DNA of 64,000 nt from Litoditis marina (Eukaryota > Nematoda > Chromadorea > Rhabditida > Rhabditidae), in the NCBI GenBank assembly GCA_964036275.1, contig OZ038436.1, forward strand, positions 5,054,936 through 5,118,935. Reading direction: 5' to 3'. Positions 1-12,324 of the stretch are shown piece by piece; position 1 is the first letter of the stretch, and the number at the start of each line of letters is the position of its first letter. Both the position numbers and the translations under genes were made by a program. The notes under the pieces were generated by a model that was not told where the DNA came from, ran no database searches, and saw nothing but the letters and a program-made list of their open reading frames with translations.

Positions 1-509
1 CAACTATTTGAAGTATGTGTGGAACAACCATCTTAATCGCATAAGAACTGTTGAATTGCATGTTTTACCATCCAACGAATATTTTCCTGTTCTTTTTTCT
101 CTCTATTTCGACCATTGTAGTGCTACATCTTACAATGTGGAAGGTCAGGTGAACTGCGGGAAAAAAAACCAAAATATAGTATATACAGAGTACCTTGCAC
201 AAGAGTTTCCAGATGAAGTTTCCAAATCACATTAAATCGTTACAATTGTGTTATATTATAAGTCAATTGAGTGGTCACGTAATGTTCAATGAGGCATCGT
301 GCACTTTGTCATTGCACGTTTCTGAGTTCTGCGTGTCTAATATGATTCACGTGACTGTGCAATTGACTAACAATATAGTGTTCGATGGTAATTTTATCGA
401 CTTCAATGGGAATTTCACAATCTATCCGGTTTGGCGCCAACTTGTTGAATTGTACAGAAGTTGATAAGATCGCAATGGATAGGAGAGAAAGAGAAGATGA
501 AGAGAGAGA

Positions 510-587
<78 letters not shown>

Positions 588-645
588 GTGAGGGAAATGA
601 AGAACGAGAGGAAAGGAAGAGAGAGGGGAAGAAAGAGAGAGAGAG

Positions 646-701
<56 letters not shown>

Positions 702-880
702 CACAGAAGAGAGCTACATAGGTGAAAAGTCACGGGCCCAAAAGGTTCCAGAGAGTGAAGTGAGATGGAAATGGATATAGAGAGAGTGTGTGTGAGAGAG
801 AAAGAGAGAGAGAAAGGCAGAAAGGGGAAGAGAAAAAGCGAGAGAGAGAAAGAGAGAGACGAAGAGAACAATAGGGAAAC
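1..880. other. Left-edge intron DNA with GA microsatellites
   Basis: No coding exon is visible. The stretch should be intron 1 of the minus-strand NKAIN-like gene whose first coding exon ends at 885. It is dominated by interrupted (GA)n tracts from about 480 to 870. The long open frames here are low-complexity translations of GA and CT repeats and are not genes. Confidence 0.6.
504..700. repeat. (GA)n microsatellite, interrupted
   Basis: Two long pure GA stretches, about 522-581 and 651-698, are separated by GA-rich degenerate sequence. Further GA-rich sequence runs to about 870. Confidence 0.95.
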
Positions 881-884
881 TAAC

Positions 885-1034
885 CTGTAGAAGATTGAAT
901 GCCACGGGGATCCAAAGTCTGCCAATAAGGTCGAAAACTTGTCGTAAAATGGCGAGAAACAGCCAAATGGTGAGAAAGACGATGAGCCAGGCGCGAGTCG
1001 TCATTTCAATGGCAGATGGGGGCGCATCCGCCGC
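885..1034 (-). CDS. NKAIN-family protein, first coding exon (partial gene)
   Basis: The coding part is 885-1004, 40 residues starting at the ATG at 1004-1002. It ends at a GTTAGT donor (879-884) and the rest of the gene lies off the left edge. The residues contain a hydrophobic stretch (WLIVFLTIWLFLAIL), then RQVFDLIG, W and P, aligning with the conserved N-terminus of Na+/K+-ATPase beta-interacting (NKAIN) proteins, where RQIFDFLG and WAP follow the first membrane segment. NKAINs are small four-pass membrane proteins that interact with the sodium pump beta subunit. A TTTATAG acceptor sits at 1035-1041, 30 nt before the ATG, so the exon may be trans-spliced. That same TTTATA is the TATA part of the dispersed TGTTTC element at 1036-1055, so it could instead belong to a promoter. 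The family match comes from one exon only. Confidence 0.6.
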
Positions 1035-1064
1035 CTATAAAGAGACCGTGAAACATTCGAGTGA
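1034..1064 (-). promoter_or_regulatory. TGTTTC-N8-TTTATA element
   Basis: On the minus strand TGTTTC (1055-1050) is followed after 8 nt by TTTATA (1041-1036). It lies just upstream of the NKAIN-like start codon. A second core without a TATA box follows at 1111-1126 and a third at 2572-2590, both also on the minus strand. Confidence 0.6.
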
Positions 1065-1618
1065 TCTAGTGGTTTAATGGATTACTAGCACGCTATGGAA
1101 CAGAAAGATCGTGAAACATTCGAGTTCCCTTAGAAAAATATTTCATTGAAGAACGCAAAAAAAAGAGTTAAATGATCTTATTAGGAACATCTGTTTCTAC
1201 ATTGTATTTGAGTAAGAATATACATTAAGGCTGATATGACAACTGTATAACTCTTCCAACACATACAATCGGTTAATTAAACAAAACATATACGTTTAAC
1301 TTGACAAATTTCTGGTGAACACTGAATAAATTTTCATGTTGTGCACTGAACTTACGTACACGTCTTAAAACAACTGCGAAATATCGAATAGTGGATACTG
1401 AACGAGTAAAAACGTAATAAAAGGGCATTTTTCTGCTACGCATCGCTATAATCTTCAAACAAACTGGTTTGGAAGTTAATCGCTGTTGATAGAAGGAGAA
1501 AGAGAGAGAGAGGGTTTGGTAAATGAATTGTGGAATAAAGTACAATAGAGAGATCGAAGTAGGAGAAGGGTACGCGCGGTATAATAGCAACCACCCGGCG
1601 GGGGGTGACACGCCCACT

Positions 1619-1620
1619 TG

Positions 1621-1708
<88 letters not shown>
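1619..1708. repeat. (GA)n microsatellite
   Basis: Nearly pure GA dinucleotide tract with a few single-base interruptions. Confidence 0.95.
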
Positions 1709-1714
<6 letters not shown>

Positions 1715-2254
1715 TCAATTACAAAACTAATATATTGATGAACCTACTCTGTCATTCCTTGTCTAGTTAGCGTCGTATCGTAACGTGAAGTTCATGAGTA
1801 GACCGCATCTCTCCATTGACTTTTTTCTGAAGGATGAAACATGTAGGTGACGTGTTTACACACATTTTGGAACGTTTAGACATTAATATTTGAAATCAGC
1901 ACAATTATAAACCCTACTTGAGTAAATTTAGTGCAAAAAAATCAATTGTTCATTTTTGTCGCGTCGCGTGCGCGCGCATTTCAAGAAAAAAATAGTCTCA
2001 GCTGCTGAATAACACACGAAATACTGTTCGACGGAAATGTAAGTAGAATTGTGGCAAATTCGCTCAATTACGAAACTGAAAATCAGCGTTAGTGGAACAA
2101 TCAACTAATAAACCAACCTTGTCATCCCTCATCCACTTTGTGTTGCATCATAGAGCCAAGTTTCGTTGATCCTTCGTGTCAACCGCAACGGCTGGCATAG
2201 AAACTCTGCAATTCGTTGACATACATACATCATCAGTTGAACCCCTCTGAGAAA

Positions 2255-2312
2255 ATGAAAACAGGACGAAAAGACTTACTGAAACGTCCTGTTCGTTTCG
2301 TCCTGTTTTCAT
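2255..2312. repeat. Perfect 17-bp inverted repeat (hairpin)
   Basis: ATGAAAACAGGACGAAA is followed by about 24 nt and then its exact reverse complement. The loop contains another partial copy of the right arm (CGTCCTGTTCG). Confidence 0.8.
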
Positions 2313-3526
2313 TAAGGATGTCTCGGTGGATAAACATCTCACCAAAAAGGTATGTGGTAGTCGCCATCACTGTCCGTGTTGCATTTTTTGTTACATACTT
2401 CTATATCTGTTCGCCACTGAGAAACTATCATGCTTATTCGTATTTGAATGCCATAAAATGCTTTTTACTCATTTTTTTAAACATTCTTAGTCTATATTGT
2501 CTCATTTCTCAGAATTGGTTCTGCGTTCAGTTCGGATCAGAGAAGCGTGTGAGAGACAGTTTAATGCAAGTCGTGAAACATTCTGATGCAGAAAATACGC
2601 TCTAGCCAATACCTGTGAAAAGGGAAAACATTGCAATGAACTGAAGTCATTTTCGCTTCTAATAATGTAAATGAACGGGTTACGTTCATGATAACTGGTT
2701 CCTATATATGTTGATCGACTATATACATTAATATTTCGTGTCTGTTAGAGAAATCGCCGTGCAATGTTCATAACATTCGATATCTAGGAAGTATACTGTG
2801 AAACAACTTTCATGTTAGTATAGTTTTTCTTTCTGTTTCTTTTGCCAATTTTAACTGGAACGGGTATGGTTCTATTCAGTTGTGAAATTAGTCGTTGTTG
2901 GTCGTGCAACATTCAGCTGCAGCAAGTACGTTTGAGCTAAATGCCAGTTGAAACTGAATCTCTTTTCGAATAGTATTGTATATTTTCACACATGACAGAG
3001 CCCGTGGAAGTCAAAAAAAACATGTATTCTCTATAATGCACGACGGATCGCTCGCTAAATGTCTGAGGAACGAGAAAAAAATAAAAAACAATTTCAGGAA
3101 AAGTTTAATGAGAGTTTCATATAAAATGCTTAATTAGTCATGATTAGTGAACAATTATATTAGGTATCATTTCAATTTCATATACAGAAAGTGTAATTCG
3201 TTTTGTCGCTAATTCCCTACGAAACTACCCCGGCTATCGGTCACTAACTCATCCTGAAGATCCGCTAACCAAAGATTAGCTATATAAAAGGTAAGTTATT
3301 TCTACAAACAATTCAGATACCTAACATGGAGTAAGTTTAATCTAAGTTATATGATACATAGAGAGGTGAAAAAAGAAAAAGTTGTGGGGAATGAAAGAGA
3401 GTGAGAGAGAACGAGAGAGTTAGTTGGTGTGTGAGAGAAATGAGAAATCTTTCAGTGGCTGCTTTGGTTCATCATGTTATATAAGATTTTGTATTGATTC
3501 TGAGAGTTTCGATTGACCCACACTAC

Positions 3527-3640
3527 TAGGTTGCCCTATTCATTCGAAACCATCCATAACTGTTCCGTTTTAGGAATATTTCCAACTTGCAGACTTCAAT
3601 CGCATTGAAATGTTTCGCGACTTCTACTAAGGCGGCAGGT
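3527..3640 (+). repeat. Segment duplicated at 12325-12430, with a TGTTTC core
   Basis: About 110 bp match the 12325-12430 region in the same orientation. Shared landmarks are CCTATTCATTC, a TTGC(A/G)G block, and the terminal pair AATGTTTCGCGAC / CTACTAAGGCGGCAG. The right end reads as an exon-like end before a GTGAGA donor, but no open frame joins to it. Confidence 0.6.
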
Positions 3641-4004
3641 GAGACCCTCGGTAATGCACTACTTTTTAAACTCCAGTGAATTCAAGTTTTTTTTTTCATA
3701 GAATGATTCAACTTTTTATCATACAATCACAATTTTCAATAGCTCGCGAGAAACAGTAAATTCAACTTTCAAGGGTTAATTCCAAAATGTGGTAATTGAG
3801 ATTTTGTTCGATATTAGTGGCCTTTCGGTTATTTTGATGAAGAGTGAAAAAACGGAGTTCATCTTATAGATAAGAACATGAAAAAATGGTGTTTTATCAT
3901 ATTGTGAAAAGCGATATCTGTAAATCTCTCGTTAATTTTTCACAACATTTCCAAACGCTTTTTAATCTATCTTACAACTTTCATTAAAGGTTGCTCACGT
4001 TTTA

Positions 4005-4053
4005 CGAGGCCGGACATCTATTCTCCTTCGAATATCTGAAACATTCGAATGAT
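4005..4053 (-). pseudogene. Fragment of NDUFAF5 last exon plus its 3' splice site
   Basis: On the minus strand this repeats the start of NDUFAF5 exon 8 and the intron before it (13326-13380): the CGAATGTTTCAG intron end, then GAGG/GAGA and the CCGGCCTCGT block that encodes the PAS of the real exon. A 6-nt deletion and several substitutions are present and the similarity stops after about 30 exon bases. It is a non-functional duplicated scrap that carried the TGTTTC core with it. Confidence 0.6.
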
Positions 4054-4073
4054 ATAGTTCTCGGAGACCTGGC

Positions 4074-4114
4074 CGCCCATGGCATGCCGGTATAGGTCAG
4101 GCATGCCATGGGCG
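4074..4114. repeat. 15-bp palindrome arms containing GGCATGCC
   Basis: CGCCCATGGCATGCC (4074-4088) and its exact reverse complement (4100-4114) are separated by 11 nt. The same words recur at 7023-7155. Confidence 0.85.
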
Positions 4115-4886
4115 AATTGTTTCAAACGCGCTAAATGACGAGTGCGCGATGTTTACAGAGGCTATTCGCGTTGTTAGGCGACCGCGTTGGAAAAGCGGCG
4201 TCATATTTTCCTATACTTAATTTTTTGTTTATACTTTTATTTTCTACATATCTAAACATTGTTGTTCTATGTAGCTCGGGTATTATCACGTACGTGTCGT
4301 TATTTGGATAGGGAGAGGCAGGAATAATCTATAACACGTATCTTTTTTAATATTTGCTCAGATATATTTTCAGATTGGAGTTTACTAACAGCTTACGGAA
4401 GTTATCGTTTCTAAAATTTGTATTTTGTTAACTTGACTCTCAAAAGTCTTGCTTGTAGGATAGTTAAATGACGGATATCTCAACTCTTCTTCCTAACAAA
4501 AGGGGATAAGATAGGTGCAGATCTCATATCTTGTATTCTTGTATGTAATGTGGTTTCTTGCAATGCCGTTCTTCGAAGCTTTTATCTACAAGTCTAGTTA
4601 TCGTTAATTTAGACTCAAAGTGTATAGTGAATTGCACTTTCCTAAACGCTGGTCTCTGGTCAATAGATTTCGAACCACATATCGTGTTTACAGCGCTGAA
4701 TCTCAAATCTTTGACATATGTGTTATTAGTTATGATAAAGCGCAATACATTAATACTAGCCAATAACGGAAACCAGGATTAGAAATCTAAAAGGAAAGCG
4801 TGGAAACAAACATAATGCCAGCAATAGTTGTTCAGCTTTTACTATTTTATGTTCTATCAGTTTGCTGAGTTTGCTCTGTTGACTAC

Positions 4887-5909
4887 ATGAGGCTATCGGA
4901 AGATCACCGTAATGCTGTTTCGTTTCCACTTCCCAGTTCGCTCTCGTTTCTGAGTTTTTCTCTCTGGCATTGTGTAAATATTTTATTTTCAGGTCGAAAC
5001 GTCTGTGCCTTGTTCCTTGTTCGTACCGTATTGGCAATGAGAACAATGCTCGACAGAATTGTTCTATGGACTCGTTCTAGGTAGGGTTGGTTTTCTCTGA
5101 CCGTGTTAATGGTGTTGAGGCCAATTTCAGTGATCAGCGTCTAGTGACCATTTTTGCCAATGCTAATATTAGTGAGTGGGACATCCCCGAATGATGTTTT
5201 CGGTGGTCGATTTCTCAATTTGAACCTAAATCATTGAAATACCTATACTTGTAATTTCCACCACTCTAATTCGCAGCCCATGGTTTTTCGTTCTCAAATT
5301 TCGTTCATGAACTTTGAAATTAAGATCCAACGAACCCATCCAAATGTAACAATAGGGGTTCATTGTTCACTGTTTTAGTAGAAAATAATAAAGACCTCAT
5401 CTAAACTCTGTTCTCCATGGAAGAGCTAAAAGGGCAGCCCGCAGCCCGTCTTCTTGGTGTATTGCGTAAACGCACACATGATTTGCTATTTCATTGTGTA
5501 AACGTAGACGGTTAATTTTCAGTCGTCATCGTTATACCACCACTTCGTAGCTTGCTGAAGACGGGAGTCAAGCTTGGCACGACTGGTCGATGCATTTCGT
5601 GAGAGGTAGGATTCTTTCATTTCATTTTCACGCTTTTCTGTTTAACTCGGTTGTCCTTACTCTAGTGTCGTCATCTAGATGGGTGAAAACGGAAATATTG
5701 ATTCGGAGATCACTTTGTCAATATTTATTCAATTTTTTGGCTTTCTTAGCTAAATCTGGCCTGCGAGTTCGTTACCTTAAATCATACACAATCATAAATC
5801 ATTTGAATTCTATGTATATTGCAGATGTATAGGCATTCGTCTCGAGCCGAGGAGCGAAGATGCGACGATTCAATTGAAGATTCCCGAACGTAGGAGAATG
5901 CGAGAATGA
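4887..5909 (+). CDS. Possible small 5-exon gene, function unknown
   Basis: I do not recognise this protein. Exons 4887-4908, 4993-5080, 5131-5171, 5523-5598 and 5825-5909 join by GT-AG introns into 103 codons plus TGA, with phase kept at all four junctions; in the three middle exons only the chosen frame is open throughout. The predicted protein has two hydrophobic stretches (about residues 12-25 and 41-54) and a basic, charged C-terminus ending RRRMRE. An acceptor-like TATCAG lies 26 nt before the ATG. The first donor (GTAATG) is weak, so the N-terminus is the least certain part and further upstream exons are possible. Without homology it could still be a chance join. Confidence 0.4.
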
Positions 5910-7022
5910 GAAATACAACGTATGTGGATCTGTATTACGGTTTTATTAGAGTTTGATTTTGCATTGTAAGAAGCTCAGCTCGTCCTTTTACGTGACATTA
6001 TCAAAAAATTTAGCAATACGAGTATACTATAGCAAACATGGTTTGGACAGACTTAAAGCACTATTATCTTTCTGACTTTCCGTACGTAACTGGACGGGAC
6101 GAGATGGAATGCTTCTTTTTTCATCCTAATCTCTTAGCCTACCTTTTAATTTAGTAGTAGGACCTTTAATTTTGCTTTTCTATTTAGAGTGTGTTTACCA
6201 TGAAAATTCTTTCTAAATACCACTGCTTTACAATCTTTCTTTGCGTATTTTGAGTGCGATCACATGTCAGTAAGATGCTATTATTATTCTCAGATCTTAG
6301 TTAAACCGTTTGACATCTGACCTATGTTAAGTTGTGCTAAATTGTCACTAAAACTGCATATTACCGCGTTCTCCATTCTTCGATTCATTTAGGTCATATA
6401 TATCTTTGCTGACCTTTCTCTTAGAGTCATATGAGGCACCCGAGTGTCATATGTATTGAGTTGCATTGACATTACTCTGATTTTGGCCTGTTAACCCGTT
6501 TCATCGACAAATTCCTAGTGGAAGACCTAGTTTCCAAATTCCAAATTGTAATCTCTCTTTTAAAAGTCAGCTGATGTAAAAACAATTCATACTCGTATTC
6601 TTGCATTATTGCATACTAACAGTGACAATCAGTGTTTTCTGGATGAAGTTTTTTGGGGTATGCCCAAAACGTGCACTCTTTTCTCCACATTTGTATGCCT
6701 ACGTGTATGTTGTGGTTCTCGCCCACCTATTCACCCGCCTAAATCAAACTCGTATAATGAGTTTTTTACCATTGAAATATTCATGTTTGTATATTATGTG
6801 CCTCATAACTTTTTATTCGTGTGATTTGCAATATTATCATAAGTTATGCATTCGTTGTATTTGTTGAATTGTAATATAGATTTTCATATTGATATATAAT
6901 AAAATTTTGTGAAAATGTCATAAAATTATCTCAAACAAAATGTCTTAGTGAGTTGAAATATGATTATGTGGAATTTGAACTAAAAAAGCTACCAAGGGTT
7001 CCCAGAACTAATTCGCACCCGT

Positions 7023-7155
7023 CAGGCATGCCATGGGCAATATACAGGCATGCCTGAGCGATTCGGGCAATTTATGTCTGGGCATTGACTAGGCATTGCC
7101 CGCCATGGTCGGGCAGGCATGCCGTGGGCGAAATTCAGGCATGCCATGGGCGGCG
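7023..7155. repeat. Cluster of GGCATGCC palindromes
   Basis: Four copies of GGCATGCC occur, most followed by ATGGGC or GTGGGC, spaced through 130 bp. They match the arms of the palindrome at 4074-4114. Confidence 0.75.
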
Positions 7156-8059
7156 ACCTTTCCCTGTTGTGTCTATTGATGCTATTCTGCTATGTTTCAA
7201 TTCGTCTTCACAAGACCGACGATCCGGAGGAAATCGCTGATTGGAAAACTTTTCAAATGAACTTATTATTGGAAAATCGTAGTTATTTTTGGACGTATCG
7301 AAAATTCAGCAGGTCTACACAGAGACAGATCTATCATAACGTTGTTCTTATAAAAATAGAGATGATTCCTTGTGAAAAACAGTCATGTTTGTAAATTATT
7401 ATCTGTTTAATTGAATTCTTCGACGGAAGAATTAATTCAATTCAAACGCGTCTGTGCTGTATCTGAATGTTGCATTACTTGTTTATAGGTGAACCTACAC
7501 TAACTGATATGATTACAAATTCATTTCGTTAAAAAGTGATGGGGTTAAGATATACGTTTGGGAGCACATTCATGAAAAACTGCGTCAGAATTCCAAATTT
7601 CTATTCATTCAGTACAAAACAAAACCACTCTCTTTTCCTATATTCTAAGGTCTGTATGTTTTTCATTGCGTATTGGAGGCATGAAACGAGTTGCATCCTT
7701 TCTTCCGGAGAAGGCGTATACGGTGTATGTATTACTATGTTTCCGTAGTTAGATACAGTCCCTTTTGATCAAAACTAGGGTTGCCAACCTACATATTTGG
7801 AAAAACTGGAAATAACTCTCAGAAACGCAATAAACTCGAACTAGAAAAACTTGGGTTTTCTGCAAACTGGAACAACTTATGTTTACACTTTCAAACGTGA
7901 AACGACATTTTTCGACGATTCTCACGAATTCTCGTTGAAAACACATAAACTTTTTCTATCGCTAGCAGAAAACATTCTTCTGGAAACTATGATTAACAAT
8001 TTAAATCGGAAAGTGAGTCAGCATTATCACTGCGGGACATCATCAAGTCAAACATCAGA

Positions 8060-8450
8060 GTGGGAGACCAACAATTCTGTGATTTGTACGAGCTACTCAA
8101 GGACGGTATACCTTCTAGGGACACTGCAGCAAAAAGTGAAAAATAAAGAGAGGATTATTATGAAGTGAGTGGTGATGCCAGAAAAAGGGAAAAATATGTT
8201 GTCAACTAGTTCATATATTGTATAGACAACAGTAATCTCGCTCATTGTTTTCAAATGTCGTTTCTAAACAGAAAAGCTGTGACTTGTGATCTATCGTGAA
8301 CTAGTTGACAGCATATTTTCCCTTTTTGTGGCATCACCACTCACTTCATAATAATCCTCCCTATATTTTTCACTTTTTGTTGCAGTGTCCCTAGAAGGTA
8401 TACCGTCCTTGAGTAGCTCGTACAAATTACAGAATTGTTGGTCCCCCACT
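8060..8450. repeat. Inverted repeat with arms of about 150 bp
   Basis: 8060-8213 and 8297-8450 are near-exact reverse complements. Shared blocks include GTATACCTTCTAGGGACACT, ATTATGAAGTGAGTGGTGAT and TTGTCAACTAGTTC, around an 83-nt centre. It looks like a fold-back element or a recent inverted duplication; no coding content is seen. Confidence 0.85.
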
Positions 8451-9730
8451 TTTCCATGAATTTTGCACTTTTTGTAGACATTCCGAATGCATGTCTGAAT
8501 TTTCAACTGAAACTTAAAGGAACTAACTATATTTGCTATGAAAATGAAAAACATATGATAGCGATACTGTAAATTGGAGGAAAGCATGTTTGAAGTCAAC
8601 TTCGCACGTTTCAATAATGAAATATATTGTTCATCAAAACCCCAGAACACATCATATTTATACGAAATTGCATCGAAATACCCCGATTGCCAAATATCTC
8701 TCATTCAAAAAAAAATTCACTTCAACATTGCACGTTTGAAAACTGACTCATCTGGAGTTCAGAATTCCAGAATACGTCATGTTCAGATGAAGTTCCATTG
8801 TTAGGACCCCACTTCCCAACTATTGTCATCATTTGGAGAAATATTTGACGTCAACTTTGCACTTTTCAAAGATGACGTCATCAGGTCTTTAGAATCCTGA
8901 ATGACGTCACCAATAGAATACTTTATACTTAAATTAATGTCCCGTTGGTATCATATTTGAATTTTCATCAAAATCGGTCAGTGTTACCCTAAGTTACAAG
9001 ACAGTTTGCATAACCGACCTGACAGAGAAAGCAAGAGAGCGTGCTAAATGGAGAGACGCAGAGACTTTAATTCAAAAGGCTGTAATTTGGTGAGAAATGA
9101 TTTTTTTCAAAAAAGATTCGCGCAGCTGGGGATTGAGTAGGAATCCTATCATGACTCCGAAACTCAGTCAAATCCGTTCAGTTGGGACCTGGATAGTATA
9201 GTGTTAACGCCAGGACGAACAAATACACGACGGAAGTTGGCGCTCTCGGTGAAGCGAAAACGTCATAACTTGGTTCAAACTCAACGGATTTTGTTCTAAT
9301 TTGAGACACCACTTGCAAATATGCTGTAGAACATTTTCGAATCATTTTGTTATGCAAATTTGAGCCTTGAAACAACTAAAAAAACGGAGGCGCGCATTAG
9401 CCGAACCGAAGACAAATCACGCACAGCGCTTCGCGCTGCGCGCGATAGTTAAATTCGTATGAGCTATATTCATTGAAGAAAATCTAACGTGAATTTTTAT
9501 TTATCTAAACAGTCCGGGATGGTAAGCTTTTTCGTTAGACCGTTTTTTTCCAGTGTTCGGATTTACAAACTGTGTACAATGCGAATGAAAAATGAGTGAA
9601 GTTGGAATTTATCAAGTTTGTTAGACAAATTTGAAACACATTTTAGCAATAGACAGTATCTATAGAAGGTAAATTAATGTTTACATCAGAAGTTATATAT
9701 TATATCATTTACTTTTTCGACGTTGTTTCC

Positions 9731-9765
9731 CGTAGTCCAGTGTTTCGTAGTTTTCGTGGTTTAGG
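9731..9765 (+). promoter_or_regulatory. TGTTTC element, TATA box degenerate
   Basis: TGTTTC at 9741. The 24 nt from AGTCCAG through GTTTTCGT are identical to the copy at 10093-10125, but the TATA part is not conserved here. Confidence 0.45.
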
Positions 9766-10092
9766 TAACAGAGAAGAAGAAAGTGAAAAGTAGGTTTTTT
9801 ATGACAAAGAAAAACGAGAGAGAATATCGGTTTGTATTGTAACTCACAAGAGAAGATCGGACAAATATGCTTTGAACTTATGTTTCATTTTATTTAAATA
9901 CTTTTAACTGCATCCCCAAACGTAAACTTCAATTAAGATTTTTCGTAGTAGTTAAGTGAGCCCAACATAATTATAACTCGTGTTTACTACATTCTTATTA
10001 ATGTTTGTGAAACGCTTTTATTAATTCAGATAATACTGTGCACCCCTGAAACCAACAAATTTTCATTTTCGACTGGGGAGTTAATTTAGCGC

Positions 10093-10125
10093 AGTCCAGT
10101 GTTTCGTAGTTTTCGTTTATAACGC
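10093..10125 (+). promoter_or_regulatory. TGTTTC element with TTTATA
   Basis: TGTTTC at 10100 and TTTATA at 10116-10121, with a 10-nt spacer in place of the usual 8. Confidence 0.5.
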
Positions 10126-11420
10126 ACATTAATGTAGAAGTAATTATTCTATCTAAATACGATTCAGTTAATGAGTTAGTCAATAATTACATTTGAAGTT
10201 ACAACTTATTTCATTCAGTACACAAAGCTTCGAAAAAACCTAGAAATTTTGGGAATAAAAAAATCTGAATTGTACTTTGATCTTCCAACGCAGCGCGATC
10301 CTCGAATCACGACCAAAATGGGACGAGATCCAACTACAAAAACAGCGCTTCAGAGTTGGATGTACTGTTGTTCCTGCAACGAATTATTTATAGTCCTCGC
10401 CACATGAAGTCGGAAGATTACTGTAAACCTCAATTAATGCTGTGTCTGATTGAGAGCGCGCTAAGAATTTGGTTTCACCGCTACAGCCGGGAGAACGGTG
10501 TAATTTCCCACTCAATCATCAGAAGATATTTGTATAGTATTCATTATTCCTCGTTCATTATGCACACTCATGTAGTGAATTTGTTCTAGTTCACTTCGTT
10601 CAACCCAGTTATGTTTGTTGAATAGTCTGTTGCACGCCCTCGTATATCTCGTTTCATTGCCACTGAGACCCCTTGGCATGGTGCCAAGAATTCCGATTGT
10701 CCATTTCTTGAAGAAAGCATGAGTATTTGAGACATTTTCTTGTTTACGTGTTCTAATCCAACTGAAGAACCGCTAACAGAGATTTTCAGTTATTTAAACT
10801 ACAAAGTGATGAAAAATCGTCTGGAATTATTCATTGGTACACTGCCAACTCTCGGTGGTAATGACCGGAATCTCGCAGAGCGAGTCGTTAATCCGTTTCT
10901 AACCGTGTAATCAGCTTTTCACAATATGTGAAGTTGAACTCTAGATTCCTTCACGTACACGTGAAAAGGCGGCTATTTAAACGAGGTACGCTCAGAGTCT
11001 AGGCAGTTTTTCCATTCTACTAAAACCGTTCCAAACCGGCCACACCGGTGAGCAATCGATCGTCTACTACTGAAATCATAGTTAACAGAAACCGTAAACC
11101 GTATTGACGTTACTAATCTACCAAACCTTGTTTGTCTCTATATTTCGGTTGCATACATTTATGTTTGTTATATCTGTTGATATAAACTGCCGTCTAAACA
11201 CTGCGTTTTGTTCTATCTGAAAGGTTATTACTACCTATGTTATTATCTGAAACTCGTCTACTGATGTTATTGTACTGCCAAAGTAATCAAACTATTATGA
11301 TCTTATGACATTCGTTAATCTTAGAGAAACCGCGTGGCAATGAGCATAAAGGGGGAATAGGAACTACACCCAGTTCCAAACAGGAACTATAGTGAGTGCC
11401 AAATTCATTAATTTCTGTCT

Positions 11421-11505
11421 CTCACCGGAATCGAACAATCGAACCTGCGAGCAAAAGTTTCGTGGCAGGGCACTTGCCACTGCGCTATTAGAGCGCACTA
11501 CTGGA
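11421..11505 (-). tRNA. Degenerate tRNA-like sequence (pseudogene or SINE head)
   Basis: Reverse complement contains an A-box-like TAGCGCAGTGGCAAG and a B-box-like GGTTCGATT, with GTTCGATTCC repeated 8 nt later. The small insertion spoils the T arm. The internal words resemble those of the element at 47140. I would not call it a functional tRNA. Confidence 0.4.
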
Positions 11506-11775
11506 AGACTTTCGAATCGAAGACATGTGAGCGTACACAGCGAGAAGTGAGATATACAGTACCCTCTTGCCTTTATGTTGGCGACGACTATATGACCGTC
11601 TACTTCTACAGTACTATCATGGAAAATTTGTAGGTAGATAATAACGCTGAGATCAGAACACAACAGAAAGAAGGAAATAGAATATGAAAGAATCAGGTAT
11701 CAATTTTAGTTAATTATTTCGTGTGCATTCCACAGTTCTGATTTGAGACCTTCCGCGAAACCCAGAAGAAAACGC

Positions 11776-11803
11776 ACTGAAGTGTTTCGCGGTTTCTATT
11801 AAA
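11776..11803 (+). promoter_or_regulatory. TGTTTC-N8-TATTAA element
   Basis: AGTGTTTCGCGG is followed by TATTAAATA with TATTAA at the standard +15 to +20 position. Confidence 0.5.
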
Positions 11804-12324
11804 TATAGAAAAATGGGCACAACTGATTCAGGAAAAACACCGTCCCGCACTAAATTGAACACAATGAATTTGGAGAGAAACGCTTTTTTATAATCAAGTT
11901 TATCCGTTTATCTGAGAAAAACTTTGTTCGAAAAAAAAACCAAGGAGTGGTGGACAAACTGCTCAAACGACAGAAAAAATCATTACTTTTCTAGATTGCA
12001 ATTTATGATGATTTATGGATGTAAAACTATTTCCTATCTCGCAGTGAAAGAAATATTTGTTTGTGACACATATATCGAAAAGTTCATGAAAAACACTTTA
12101 GAAAACGGAAAATCGTGAATCATGAAAAAAATCACGAAATCATGAAAATGCTCAAAAACAGACCAAAAACAGTTAAAAAAAAACTCAGATAGACAGATAG
12201 AGACGATTCAAAATAGGAAAAGAGCGAGAGGAGGGGGCGCGAGAGAGTAAGAAACAAAAGAGAGGGAGAGAGACAAAAGTTCTGATTTTGTATTGTTTCT
12301 GAGACGTTACCAATATTGATATAT

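Larger units (their letters stand above)
1065..4886. other. Gene-poor intergenic region
   Basis: No supported gene. It holds a second GA microsatellite, a 17-bp hairpin at 2255-2312, a segment (3527-3640) duplicated at 12325-12430, a fragment of an NDUFAF5 exon (4005-4053) and a GGCATGCC palindrome (4074-4114). The 129-codon open frame at 2216-2605 matches nothing I recognise and starts inside the hairpin. Confidence 0.6.

Noticed and set aside
309..1004. Long open frames in the GA-rich region
   Set aside because: They are translations of (GA)n/(CT)n repeats (Ser-Leu or Arg-Glu runs). Only the 885-1004 stretch has a non-repetitive family match.
2216..2605. 129-codon open frame with hydrophobic segments
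   Set aside because: Begins inside a hairpin, matches no family I know, and has donor- and acceptor-like sites within it (2349, 2509) that would give only a 23-codon product.
7023..7155. CRISPR-like spaced repeats
   Set aside because: Only four short palindromic words with irregular spacing in a eukaryotic genome; no repeat-spacer structure.
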